From NCBI GenBank assembly GCA_022559845.1, contig CM040125.1, positions 292,812,200-292,876,199 on the forward strand: a stretch of 64,000 nt of DNA, given 5' to 3'. Of the stretch, positions 48,101-57,970 are shown piece by piece; positions within the stretch are counted from its first letter, which is position 1, and every line of letters begins with the position of its first letter. Source of the DNA: Amorphophallus konjac (Eukaryota; Streptophyta; Magnoliopsida; Alismatales; Araceae). The notes beneath the pieces were generated by a model, which was not told the origin of the DNA, did not search any database, and worked only from the letters and a program-made list of their open reading frames with translations. A program made the translations under genes and the position numbers.

Positions 48101-50245
48101 GTCTCAGGTCAGGGAGGCCATCAGCAGGGCTAAGAAAGCCAAGAGGGCGGACTCCCGTGCTACTCGGGCACGTCGGAGGAAGGCCGCTGAGGAAGAGTCC
48201 ACGGCTCCCCTTCCACGAGTTCCGTCATTTTCTGAATTTGAGGCCGCCCGGACACAAGGGCCTGAAGGCGAAGGTGACTTCTTATCCTTGCATGGCTTAT
48301 TTGCTTGTTTCGGCCGCCTGGGCTGACCACCTTTCTTTTCAGTAGCTGCCGGCACTATCCCTGCCGTTGTTGGGTTGGAGGCGACAACCGGAGCTGCCGC
48401 CGGGGAGAGGGAGAGAGAAGTCCCCTTGACCTCTGTTGAGGGCGACTTGCCTTCACCGACACCTCATCGAGAAACAGAAGGTAATTTGCAGCTCGCCTGT
48501 AGAGCTCAGTGGCATGTTGTATTTTTAGTCAAGTCTTGACTGTTTATTGTCCTTTGACTCCAGTCGACATTCGGCCCACACTGCTCCCTGAGGTTGGCGC
48601 CTCGGTAGAGGTCGTCATTGGAGAGCAAGGGCTTCCAAGGGACCAGCCCCTAGATATTCCGCCAACGGATGCTCCCGAGACAGAGATCGCTGAGGAGGCT
48701 CTGGATAGAGGGCCCTCCCCTGGCAGCCTAGTTCCCGCTAAGGTACTTGAGGTTCGAGAACAAGCAGAAGAGTCATCCTCTTCTGAACAGGTTGATTATG
48801 GCGGCGGCTCTGCCGATGACGAGGGGTTCCCCATGGTCGACACCGAGACTGAGGACGCCGGGGCTTCATCAACTTATGAGAGCGACCTGCCGACGTTTAG
48901 CCCTCCGAGGCTATTGGGAGCCGAGCACAGGCCATCATACCCGGCTACAGGAGAGGGGCCTGAATCTTCAGAGGCCACCTTGGGAGGCCTAAATATAGTG
49001 CCGGTTGAGGTATGCAGTATTCTGATTCCCACTTGCAGCACTTCTTTTAATTTTTAAGCCAGCTGGCTGATGTATATACATGGAATGCAGGCTGAGGTGG
49101 TAGCGCCGGCTATAATGATCCGCGTACCCCTTCCAGATGTGGATATGGGTCAATCGGCCTTCCCACCAGTTGTGAGGCCTATTGCCCTGCGGCTTCCACG
49201 GACCTATGCTGCTGCAGCGGCCTCGGAGGAACCCGGTGTGATTGCCGAGGTCGGCGGCCTGCCCGAGGTTGCAGGGGCTCAAGCCCTGGTTGCCGGTGAC
49301 GAGTCATTGCTGAAGCCGAGTGGCCCCCCGGAAATAGAGGCAGGGGAAATTATTGCAGGCGAGGCCGATATCATTAAAGCTCTGTCGATCATAGAGGGCT
49401 CTCCTGCCTCAGCGGCCGGTGAGACTGCTCAGGAAGAGCTAGCGCCTTCCATCGTCGACACGGTTGTTGTAGCCTCACCGCAACGGGCGGGCAAGGAAGT
49501 TGCCATCATGGAGGTTCCTCCAGTTGATGTAGCCGCAATAGTCGGGCTGAATGTGGGCGTCGTATAGACTATGCCGTCGACGTCCCTCGGGGTAGCCGAC
49601 GATATCTGGGCCGAGGTAGATAGCAGGGTAGACTTTCAGCTCCCCGAGACTTCGCCACTGGGCCTACAATTTTCTGGAGACATGGTGTGGCAGTCTCTCG
49701 ATAACCTCCAGCGGGCCATGCTAGCTTCTCCGGACCTGACTTATCTTCAGCTGAGAAGCTTGATAGATCATCTCTCCCGATCGCTTTTAGCATTCGGCTG
49801 TCCAATGGATGATTGGACCCCGCGGGTTGTGATGTTGTTAAAACATGCCAACAGGCGGGAGTTCCTCAGTCGAGAGGTTTCTGATCAGCTGACTGCCGTG
49901 AAGCTGGAGAAGGCAGATTGCCGTACCGCCGTTAGTTCATTGAGGATGACCGTGGGACAGCTGAGAAATGTTACCAGTAATATCTCAGAACGTCGGATGC
50001 TCCTCACGGCACGGATGGACGAGTTGCGCTCGGAGCTTGCTAAGGTCGAAGCCGAGCTGTAGGAAGGCGAGCGCCTAGAGGTCCAGACAACGGAAGAGGC
50101 TGACCTGGCTGAGGGACAGCTTGCCTCACTAGACGAGAGGTTATTTCAGCTGACAGCCACCGAGACCCGTTTGCAAGAGTTGACACGATATCCTTCGCTG
50201 GGCCTTTTAGACTTGGCAGACATCTTCCGGCGCCCTTTGCCGTGA
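45131..50245 (+). pseudogene. Plant mobile domain (aminotransferase-like) gene, antisense passenger of element D
   Basis: PMD proteins occur both as host genes and in plant transposons; their biochemical role is not settled. Exon 1 (45131-47888) encodes about 919 residues. The PMD core has FYTTEGETSLDLWSLSQLSG then LPIDG near residues 266-290, YLTYWLCSFALPQGDE, and HFFNAWVCTLFPE near 480. Exon 2 (47970-48273) is rich in Lys/Arg (RKRTRSQVREAISRAKKAKR, nuclear-targeting-like). Exons 3-5 (48343-48480, 48564-49009, 49091-50245) give an acidic linker and a C-terminal coiled coil. Splice phases fit from exon 2 on, but the exon 1-2 junction does not: the only good donor is phase 1 and the coding frame needs phase 0, so a one-base lesion or an unseen donor is involved. 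Exon 5 has TAG at 49565 and 50060. ATG 45131 is five bases after the 5'-UTR intron acceptor. Confidence 0.78.
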
Positions 50246-50649
50246 CCTTGCTTTTTTTTTGTAATGCTCCTTTTGTCTTCGGAGCTCATGTACCCTCGGG
50301 GGATACCCCGGGCAAAAGAATGTGTTCCACCCATTCTCGTTAAATGGAGATATTTCTTTTTGTTGCCGTCAATCGCGACTTCTTTTCCTTTCTTGTTCTG
50401 GATGGTCACCCGAACCTAAGGATACTTGCTGATGGCGCAGGAGAGCGCTCACGCCTTCAAGGAAGGGGTGAGGTGTTCACTCCACCGCGATGTAGCCGTT
50501 CCCGGAACGGGGCCTTCGTTAATGTGGGGCATAGGCAGCGTAGGCAGATGCCCCTAGCGAACCTTGCCGATGATGATGAGAGGTGTGTTATGACCCTTGA
50601 CATGGGTCAAATGTCGATGCCACGATGTTTTGTTGGTCAGTGAGGGCGG
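50246..50649 (+). other. 3' flank of the PMD gene
   Basis: No gene. A T-run (50250-50265) and TTAAATGG follow the stop codon. No AATAAA is obvious. The stretch ends where the tandem array begins. Confidence 0.6.
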
Positions 50650-52430
50650 AAGGCCCAGGTTAGAGAGTAGTCGACCGATCTTGTCGATGGTGACAAGGGT
50701 CGAAAAGGGGTAGACGGTCTTGCCGGTGATGACAAAAACCGGATAGGTAGCGACCGATCTTGCCAATGGCGACAAGGGTCGAAAGGGTAGACGGTCTTGC
50801 CGATGATGACAAGCACCGGATTGGTAGCGACCGATCTTGCCGATGGTGACAAGGGTCGAAAGGGTAGACGGTATTGCCGATGGTGACAAAAACCGGATAA
50901 GGGTAGCGACCGATCTTGCCGATGGTGACAAGGGTCAAAAGGGTAGAAGGTCTTGCCGATGGTGACAAAAACCGGATAGGTAGTGACCGATCTTGCCGAT
51001 GGTGACAAGGGTCAAAAGGGTAGACGGTATTGCCGATGGTGACAAAAACTAGATAGGGTAGTGACCGATCTTGCCGATGGTGACAAGGGTCAAAAAGGGT
51101 AGACGGTATTGCTGATGGTGACAAAAACCGGATAGGGTAGTGACCGATCTTGCCGATGGTGACAAGGGTCGAAAGGGTAGACGGTCTTGCCGATGGTGGC
51201 AAAAACCGGATAGGTAGTGACCGATCTTGCCGATGGTGACAAGGGTCGAAAGGGAAGACGGTATTGCCGATGGTGACAAAAACCGGATAAGGGTAGCGAC
51301 CGATCTTGCCGATGGTGACAAGGGTCAAAAGGGTAGACGGTCTTGCCGATGGTGACAAAAACCAGATAGGTAGTGACCGATCTTGCCGATGGTGACAAGG
51401 GTCAAAAGGGTAGACGGTATTGCCGATGGTGACAAAAACCGGATAAGGGTAGCGACCGATCTTACCGATGGTGACAAGGGTCAAAAGGGTAGACAGTCTT
51501 GCCGATGGTGACAAAAACCGGATAGGTAGTGACCGATCTTGCCGATGGTGACAAGGGCCAAAAGGGTAGACGGTATTGCCGATGTTGACAAAAATCGGAT
51601 AGGGTAGTGACCGATCTTGCCGATGGTGACAAGGGTCGAAAGGGTAGACGGTCTTACCGATGGTGACAAAAATCGGATAGGTAGTGACCGATCTTGCCGA
51701 TGGTGACAAGGGTCGAAAGGGTAGACGGTATTGCCGATGGTGACAAAAACCGGATAAGGGTAGCGACCGATCTTGCCGATGGTGACAAGGGTCAAAAGGG
51801 TAGACGGTCTTGCCGATGGTGACAAAAACTGGATAGGTAGTGACCGATCTTGCCGATGGTGACAAGGGTCAAAAGGGTAGACGGTATTGCCGATGGTGAC
51901 AAAAACCGGATAGGGTAGTGACCGATCTTACCGATGGTGACAAGGGTCGAAAGGGTAGACGGTCTTACCGATAGTGACAAAAACCGGATAGGTAGTGACC
52001 GATCTTGCCGATGGTGACAAGGGTCGAAAGGGTAGACGGTATTGCCGATGGTGACAAAAACCGGATAAGGGTAGCGACCGATCTTGCCGATGGTGACAAG
52101 GGTCAAAAGGGTAGACGGTCTTGCCGATGGTGACAAAAACCGGATAAGGGTAGCGACCGATCTTGCCGATGGTGACAAGGGTCAAAAGGGTAGACGGTCT
52201 TGCCGATGGTGACAAAAACCGAATAGGTAGTGACCGATCTTGCCGATGGTGACAAGGGTCAACAGGGTAGACGGTATTGCCGATGGTGACAAAAACCGGA
52301 TAGGTAGTGACTGATCTTGCCGATGGTGACAAGGGTCAAAAGGGTAGACGGTATTGCCGATGGTGACAAAAACCGGATAGGTAGTGACCGATCTTGCCGA
52401 TGGTTACAAGGGTCGAAAGGGTATAGACAC
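50650..52430 (-). repeat. Tandem array 5, ~77-bp units made of two ~38-bp halves (~23 copies)
   Basis: Each half carries CTTGCCGATGGTGACAA. The halves differ in what follows (GGGTCGAAAGGGTAGACGGT or AAACCGGATAGGTAGTGACC). On the minus strand the core reads TTGTCACCATCGGCAAGA, the same as array 4, so arrays 4 and 5 have the same orientation relative to their elements. The 401-residue and shorter open frames across it are repeat translations. Confidence 0.93.
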
Positions 52431-52744
52431 TGGACGTGTATAAGTGGGATATCGGATGAAGATCCTCATCACGACCTTGAAAGTGGCCTTTTGGACGGCA
52501 GATGGTTCATCACTATTCATCATTCAAAATTTTTTATTCACATTACTGACCTAAGTGTGAGCGACGTCACGCGGTTCGGAGAAGAGCGGGGAAGAGGAAG
52601 AAGCGGAGAGCGCGCGGGCTCCTTCTTTTTTGTTTGTTTTGTTTGCTGCAACACAGAAATGAGAGGAAAGAGAGAAGGGGCCACCACGGGAGATTGCTCC
52701 GGCGGGGCGAGCGGGACAAGCGTGATATAGCAAAATATGGGGGT

Positions 52745-53225
52745 TAAACGGCCATAGCGGGAAGTGACTCGCCGCGGCCTCGGGGGGACGGGAATGGTGC
52801 AAAAATTAAATAACAAGAATTGAAACGGCCATTGGGGAAGTGACTCGCCGCGGCCTCGAGAATATGAGCAGATAATAAGATGACAGAATATGAAGAGGAT
52901 ACAAAGAGCGGGAATTTAAACGGCCATTGGGGAAGTGACTCGCCGCGGCCTCGATGATAAGAGCAGAATATAACAGAATATAAAGAGAATATAAGAACGG
53001 AAATTTAAACGGCCATTGGGGATGTGACTCGCCGCGGCCTCGATGATATAAGCAGAATATAACAAAACATAAAGAGATTATAGGAATAGAAATTTAAACG
53101 GCCATTGGGGAAGTGACTCGCCGCGGCCTCGATGATATAAGCAGAATATAACAAAATATAAAGAGAATATAGGAAACAGAAATTTAAACGGCCATTGGGG
53201 AAGTGACTCGCCGCGGCCTCGATGA
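52745..53225 (-). repeat. ~88-bp tandem array in LTR B (6 units)
   Basis: Plus strand GGGGAAGTGACTCGCCGCGG with AAACGGCCATT at about 52767, 52842, 52930, 53018, 53106 and 53194. LTR A has five. Confidence 0.85.
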
Positions 53226-53804
53226 CAAGGTGTGATCGCCAGGGGCCAAAAGACCCCAAAATAAGAAGGTGATCGCGCCTACCTCAAGAGCGGGAGATGG
53301 CGGGTTGCTTCTTCCTCTCCTTCCGGCCGGCCGACGGAGAGGGCTTTCCTCGGTTACCCTTGCAAAACAACGACAAACAAATAACAAGTGGATTAGAAAG
53401 ATGAATGTGTAGTATTCATATCCTTGCAATAAAAATGATGAAATAACGGGAAGACACACACCTGGTTGGTGTTATCTTTTAAACCCCTCTCGGACTCGAG
53501 TAGGAGGAAAATGAGATGATGGATGCGAGATGATGAATGCAAAAGAACTACGAAGAAAAGGAAAGAGTTGGCTTATTGGATGTGCCGGTGGTGAAATTCG
53601 GCGGAGCTCCGGCAGCGTGGGGACGACGTAGAAGCGCGGTGGATGAAGACGACCTCCCTCTCGCGAGCGTGGGCACCCGAGAAGCCGGCAGAACCTCCAC
53701 CTACAAAAGACCCCACGGGTTAGAAAAATGACTCCGTAGCCTCTGGGCTCCGGCAGCCTATCGGATCACTGCTTCGCTCCTCCAGAACTGAGGGGGTGGG
53801 CCTC

Positions 53805-53812
53805 TATTTATA
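53805..53812 (-). promoter_or_regulatory. TATA box of LTR B
   Basis: Minus strand TATAAATA in CTATAAATAGAGG, 14 bases downstream of the nearest palindrome (53827-53854), as in LTR A. Confidence 0.75.
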
Positions 53813-53826
53813 GAGCTCCGGAAGGT

Positions 53827-54457
53827 GGAGGCGTCCAGGACCCTGGACACCTCCATCAGGGCTGAAATAATATTTTATTCTATTTTTATTGATTTTTTTG
53901 GAATACGTTTGTGGGGGCGTCCAGGGTCCCGGACGCCTCTAACAGGTCCACCGAAAACCGACGACGGCCGCACGCGGTTTGGCACAACGCGTGGTTTTGT
54001 GAGCGGCGCCTCGTGATTCAGAAATGGGCGCGTCCAGTCATCTGGACGTCTCTAAATTTGGCTTTTTTCACACACGCCAAACCGTCGTTCGGTGGGCGGC
54101 GCCCGTGAGTGAGTTGATGGAGGCGTCCAGGGGCCTGGACGCCTCCAAAAGTTTATTATTTTTTATTTTACTTTTGTCATTTATACAAGGGCTGGCATTT
54201 TATAATTTTTTATTTATTTTTATGGAGGCGTCCAGGATCCTGGACGCCTCTATGTATTTTTTATTTATTTTATTTTTTTATGCCAACTGGCATTTTATAA
54301 ATATTTATTATTATTAGTTTTTATGGAGGCGTCCAGGGTCCTGGACGCCTCCATTAATATACATTTATTTTTATTTATTTTTGGGCCCTGAGAAAAAAAT
54401 AATAAAATAATAAAATAAATTAAAAATATGGGGGCGTCCAGGGGCCTGGACGCCCCC
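53827..54457. repeat. Palindrome array in LTR B U3 (seven palindromes)
   Basis: Palindromes of the GGCGTCCAGG/CCTGGACGCC type lie at 53827-53854, 53914-53939, 54027-54052, 54119-54146, 54224-54250, 54325-54352 and 54430-54457, with AT-rich linkers. Centres vary (GACC, GTCC, GGCC, GATCC) while the arms stay paired. Confidence 0.92.
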
Positions 54458-54718
54458 ATTAAGACCCACCCGGGTCCTCAAATCAGGCGTCGGCGGCCGC
54501 CCGGCAGACCCCCTTCTTGATTCCGGAACCTCTTGATGTGTTCGACTGGTGTTGATGCCGTCCGAATGCCGTGACGAGACGATTCCGGATGCCGAAAAGG
54601 GCGGAAGAAGACTCAAGAAAAGGAAGCACTCAAGTGATTCAAAACGCGTAAGCCGTCGCGGGACGTTGTATAGTAATATGAGACTTTCTCAGGAGACGTC
54701 AGGAATGGCGTGTCTACA

Positions 54719-55790
54719 GCTGCCCCGCCTTGGCGTCTGCTTTGCAAGGGAGCGATACGTAGTGGAATGGTATCGAAGTGGAGTGAAATGGAGTGGGAGC
54801 GGACTGATAAGTTGATGCCAAGGTGTGATGAGATACGCTTGTGACGTTACTGTTTGGAATCTTTTGTGAAATTTTAATGAGGCGACCTTGAAGGAGGTCT
54901 TTCAAATATTGACGATTGCTTGGACGGAGATCAAATAAGGGAGGGTGAGATGTGCACTCAGGCACGAAACAAAAGAAGACCAACTTCTCGGTGTGGAAGT
55001 ACCTGGGTCATAAACCGGAGGTTTCACCTTTGGGGAGCGGTTACCAGCCAATGTGGAAGTGCTGCGGCCAAGGTGGGTCAAAAAGGTAAAGGAATATCTG
55101 AGGGTCTGTCCAAACAAGGGTCTCCTTTGGAAGAGCAGCGTAGGGCTGTCTCAAAGAAACTCAGTATTTCATTCAGAGTGGAATATCTCATATTTGTAGG
55201 AATTGAAACACAACGGCTTTCACAATCGAATCGCTTGAATGATCTTCCGCAATAAATCAAAGTCCTATATGAATGCATGCTGGGTTTAAAGAAAAATTCA
55301 AAACAAACTAAAATAGAAAATAGCCAAGGATAATATTGTCAACTTGTGAAGAACGGGTCAGGATACCGACCCGGTGAGCTGATACTGGGCTGGGGCCCGT
55401 TTATCCGCGTACCAACTCACTGAATGGAACCGTCGTCCCCATTCTATCACAAATTGACGGCCTATCCGTACAACCCAAACTCTTCCGGGATCATCACCGT
55501 TTTTGTTGAAGGGGAACTCAAATCCCAGATACGTTCGGGCCGCAAGGTCCTTGACATGTTCTAGTAGCGTAGGTATCATATACTATGATGCATGACATGG
55601 TGGGACCAACCAATGAAAGGTGGGACAGGAGATAGGACAAAGATGTCCGTTAGTAAAACCTGCACATGCCAGCAAAGGTTAGCAACATCAAAAGGTAGCA
55701 GAATCGCACCACAGTTCAAAGGAGATCCAGACAAAATCTTGACAATGACCACTGATGTGACATGTTCTGTCCTGTAGCACCCTTCCCTTC
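54719..55790 (+). other. Interval between LTR B and the first PMD gene
   Basis: The minus strand AAGGCGGGGCAGC at 54719-54731 is the likely polypurine tract. The rest shows no gene, array or palindrome that I can identify; it is presumed upstream DNA of the 55.9-kb gene. Confidence 0.55.
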
Positions 55791-55797
55791 CTATAAG
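55791..55797 (+). promoter_or_regulatory. TATA box of the first PMD gene in element B
   Basis: CTATAAGAAC context, 97 bases before the chosen ATG (55888). The spacing would place the transcript start near 55820-55825. There are no palindromes directly upstream, unlike the second gene. Confidence 0.55.
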
Positions 55798-55887
55798 AAC
55801 TCCCCTTAGGCAAGTTCATTCAAATGCACCAAGGTGGGTTTTGGAAGCTCAGGAGAGGAAGGAGAGGAGAATCTAGAGATCTTCAGG

Positions 55888-57296
55888 ATGGAAGGAGAGT
55901 CTTCCCGCGTTATGAAGAGGAGCAAGCCTAGCAGCGAGATTAGGCGACTTTCTGACCTCGAGGGTCATCTGAGTGGGACGATCATGTCGCATATGGTAAG
56001 TCGACTCTTTTCAAATTTCTGTACGTGAACCTTCTTCTTACTTCCTTCATTTCTTCTTCCTTCCTCTCCCAGCCATATCCACTCTTCCCAGGCCCGAGGA
56101 AATTTTCCAAGCTGCCATGGCTTTCAAAGCTGACTTCCAATATCTCCATTGGCATGAGGGCCATACTCTCGAAGTGGCATCTGCAGGGGCTCCTTATTCA
56201 CGCCAAGCATTACGAGAAGATTCGTATGGACTGGGCGGCTATGGGCGCGCTAGTGGAGGTCTGGCATCCCCAGACCCACACTTTTATCTTCCCGACCTTC
56301 GAGGTGACCATCCTCCTCGAGGAGGTGGAACTTCTGCTTGGTTTGAAGAAGTTCAAGAGTGACGGGAAGGTGAAGGCTATGCGGATGCTGACACGGGGTA
56401 CTTCTGAAAGCGTCCTTGGAAGCTTCATGCCGCCCGACGCAGCTAGAAAGGTCCGCACTCAGAAGGGGATCGATCTCCAAAAGCTTGCGGAGTGGGTCAT
56501 GAACGCCCTGAGAGGGTCACCAGACGATGACTATTTGGAGGGAATCATGAAGGGGTTCACCATTTGTCTGGCGGGTGCTCTCTTGTTCCCTTATACCGAC
56601 AACATAGTGGAGGAAGACCAACTGAGTGCTATCTGCGGGATCTGGCGTGGAAAGAGGGTGGGACCCGCCGTCCTTGCCTATCTTTACAGCGGCCTTACCG
56701 CCTCGAGCATGGGTAAGCCTCCATTTGGTTGTGCACTTGTCTTGAATTGCTGGCTGGATTTGCATTTCAAATTCGACCACCGCGGGGGAATGCCAACCGC
56801 TTCGAAGCTCTTCCAACAAAGCCCGCTTCACCACATAGCCGACGTGTTAGGCTTTGGTGGTACTGTAGTGAACCGCGTTCCGTGGCTGAAGAAACGCGAA
56901 GACTGGCAGTCTCACTTCCGCACCGTGACACAAGGCTTCTTCACTTGCGCACCGGCATGTTTGCTTTCGCTTGATCTTCTCATGAGGCCTTCTCCCGAAG
57001 TTGATCTTCAACTGATCGGCGCGACCGAGTTTGTTCTTTACAACGCGCATCGGTGCTGCCTCCAGATTGGCATCCCACGCCATTCGTTCCCGCCACCGAC
57101 TGACATTGTTCCTTTGAAGAAAAGGGAGTTGGGCACTGAAGCGGATGCGAAGGAAGCGAAGGCCATTAAAGCTCCCAGGAAGACAAGTGTTGCGGGAAAG
57201 GCGTTAGCGTACGTGGTGGAAGAATGCGAGCCGTGGAAGGCTTATGTAACCGAACTGGGGAAGTTAAGGCCTAAAGCGCCTAAGCCCCTGATGTAG
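55888..57296 (+). CDS. PMD/DUF7745-like gene, two exons, no visible lesion
   Basis: Exon 1 (55888-55995, 36 codons, basic start MEGESSRVMKRSKPSSEIRR) and exon 2 (56073-57296, 407 codons plus stop) join in phase 0 across a GTAAGT...CCCAG intron of 77 bases, giving 443 residues. The WHPQTHTFIFPTFEV and LLEEVELLLGL segment (about residues 100-127) is the entry motif of the PMD/aminotransferase-like group. CLAGALLFPYTDN (about 200) and an AVLAYLYSGL helix follow. The C-terminus is Lys-rich (KKRELGTEADAKEAKAIKAP). An ATG at 55823 is out of frame; 55888 is the first in-frame one. It lies antisense to element B between the LTR and a palindrome array. DUF7745 is the alternative family name. The role is unknown, possibly element-encoded. 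Confidence 0.75.
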
Positions 57297-57461
57297 TTCA
57301 CTCTGCTTTTCGGATGGAATAAAATTTGGCACTTGGATGTTTCGGACCCCCGTCCCCATAATTATTATCTTTTTTTATGGTTTTTTCTTTTTCTTTGTGT
57401 TTTTTATTTTGTTTGGATTATATACATATTCTTATATAAATATAAAAAAAATTTATTATGG

Positions 57462-57870
57462 GGGGCGTCCAGGGCCCTGGACGCCCCTATTATTTTTTAT
57501 TTTAATTAATTTTTTTTGTTTTGGGGGGCGTCCAACTGCCTGGACGCCCCTAATTTTTATTTTATTTTTATTTTATTTTTTGTTTTGGGGGCGTCCAGGG
57601 TCCTGGACGCCCCAACTATTATTTTTTTATTTTATTTAATTTTTTGTTTTAGGGGCGTCCAGGCGTCTGGACGCCCCAAATTTTTATTTTATTTTTTATT
57701 TTTATTTTTGTTTTGGGGGCGTCCAAGGTCATGGACGCCCCAACTTTATTTTTTTTATTTTGTTTGATTTTTTGTTTTGGGGGCGTCCAGGCGCCTGGAC
57801 GCCCCAAAATTTTTTTTTTAAATTTTGAAAAAAATAAAAAAATGGGGGCGTCCAGGCGCCTGGACGCCCC
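57462..57870. repeat. Palindrome array upstream of the second PMD gene (seven palindromes)
   Basis: 26-bp palindromes of GGGGCGTCCAGG type lie at 57462-57487, 57525-57550, 57588-57613, 57652-57677, 57716-57741, 57780-57805 and 57845-57870. Start-to-start spacing is a regular 63-65 bp, separated by T-rich DNA. Several are perfect (57462, 57780 and 57845). The array ends 15 bases before a TATA-like box. Confidence 0.93.
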
Positions 57871-57885
57871 AAAAAAAGAAATTCC

Positions 57886-57892
57886 TATTTAA
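57886..57892 (+). promoter_or_regulatory. TATA-like box of the second PMD gene
   Basis: TATTTAA in TTCCTATTTAAGGGC, 85 bases upstream of ATG 57971 and 15 bases downstream of the last palindrome. The spacing matches that in LTR A and LTR B (14 bases each). Confidence 0.55.
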
Positions 57893-57970
57893 GGGCTCCC
57901 CCCCCCCCTTTTGCTCATTTACTGTTCAATCTGACGACCCAGTCACCCAGACGACCTATTCTTAGTCCCC

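Larger units (their letters stand above)
40987..52556 (-). mobile_element. Element D: Tat-like Ty3 element, 3' half, with antisense PMD gene
   Basis: Read right to left: tandem array (52430-50650), PMD gene on the opposite strand (45131-50245), polypurine tract (44356-44367), and 3' LTR (44355-40987). No Gag or Pol is present. The right side is cut at 52556 by element B. The layout matches element 1 in detail, including an array core and a polypurine tract in common. The left edge is taken at TGTTTGCGACC (40987), where the gag/protease frame of element A stops being recognisable. GGGTA (40982-40986) would be the target site. Confidence 0.65.
52557..54718 (-). repeat. 3' LTR of element B
   Basis: 2162 bp; the minus strand starts TGTAGACACGCCATTCCTG at 54718 and ends GACGTCGCTCACA at 52557. 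It is homologous to LTR A in inverted orientation, with an extra copy of the ~88-bp repeat and a different number of palindromes. The left flank CTAAG (52552-52556) would be its target site. Confidence 0.85.

Noticed and set aside
50660..51865. A 401-residue minus-strand open frame with repeated CHHRQDR-like peptides, and similar shorter frames in arrays 4 and 5
   Set aside because: They are translations of short tandem repeats whose length is close to a multiple of three. Several frames and both strands show the same effect. No domain is present.
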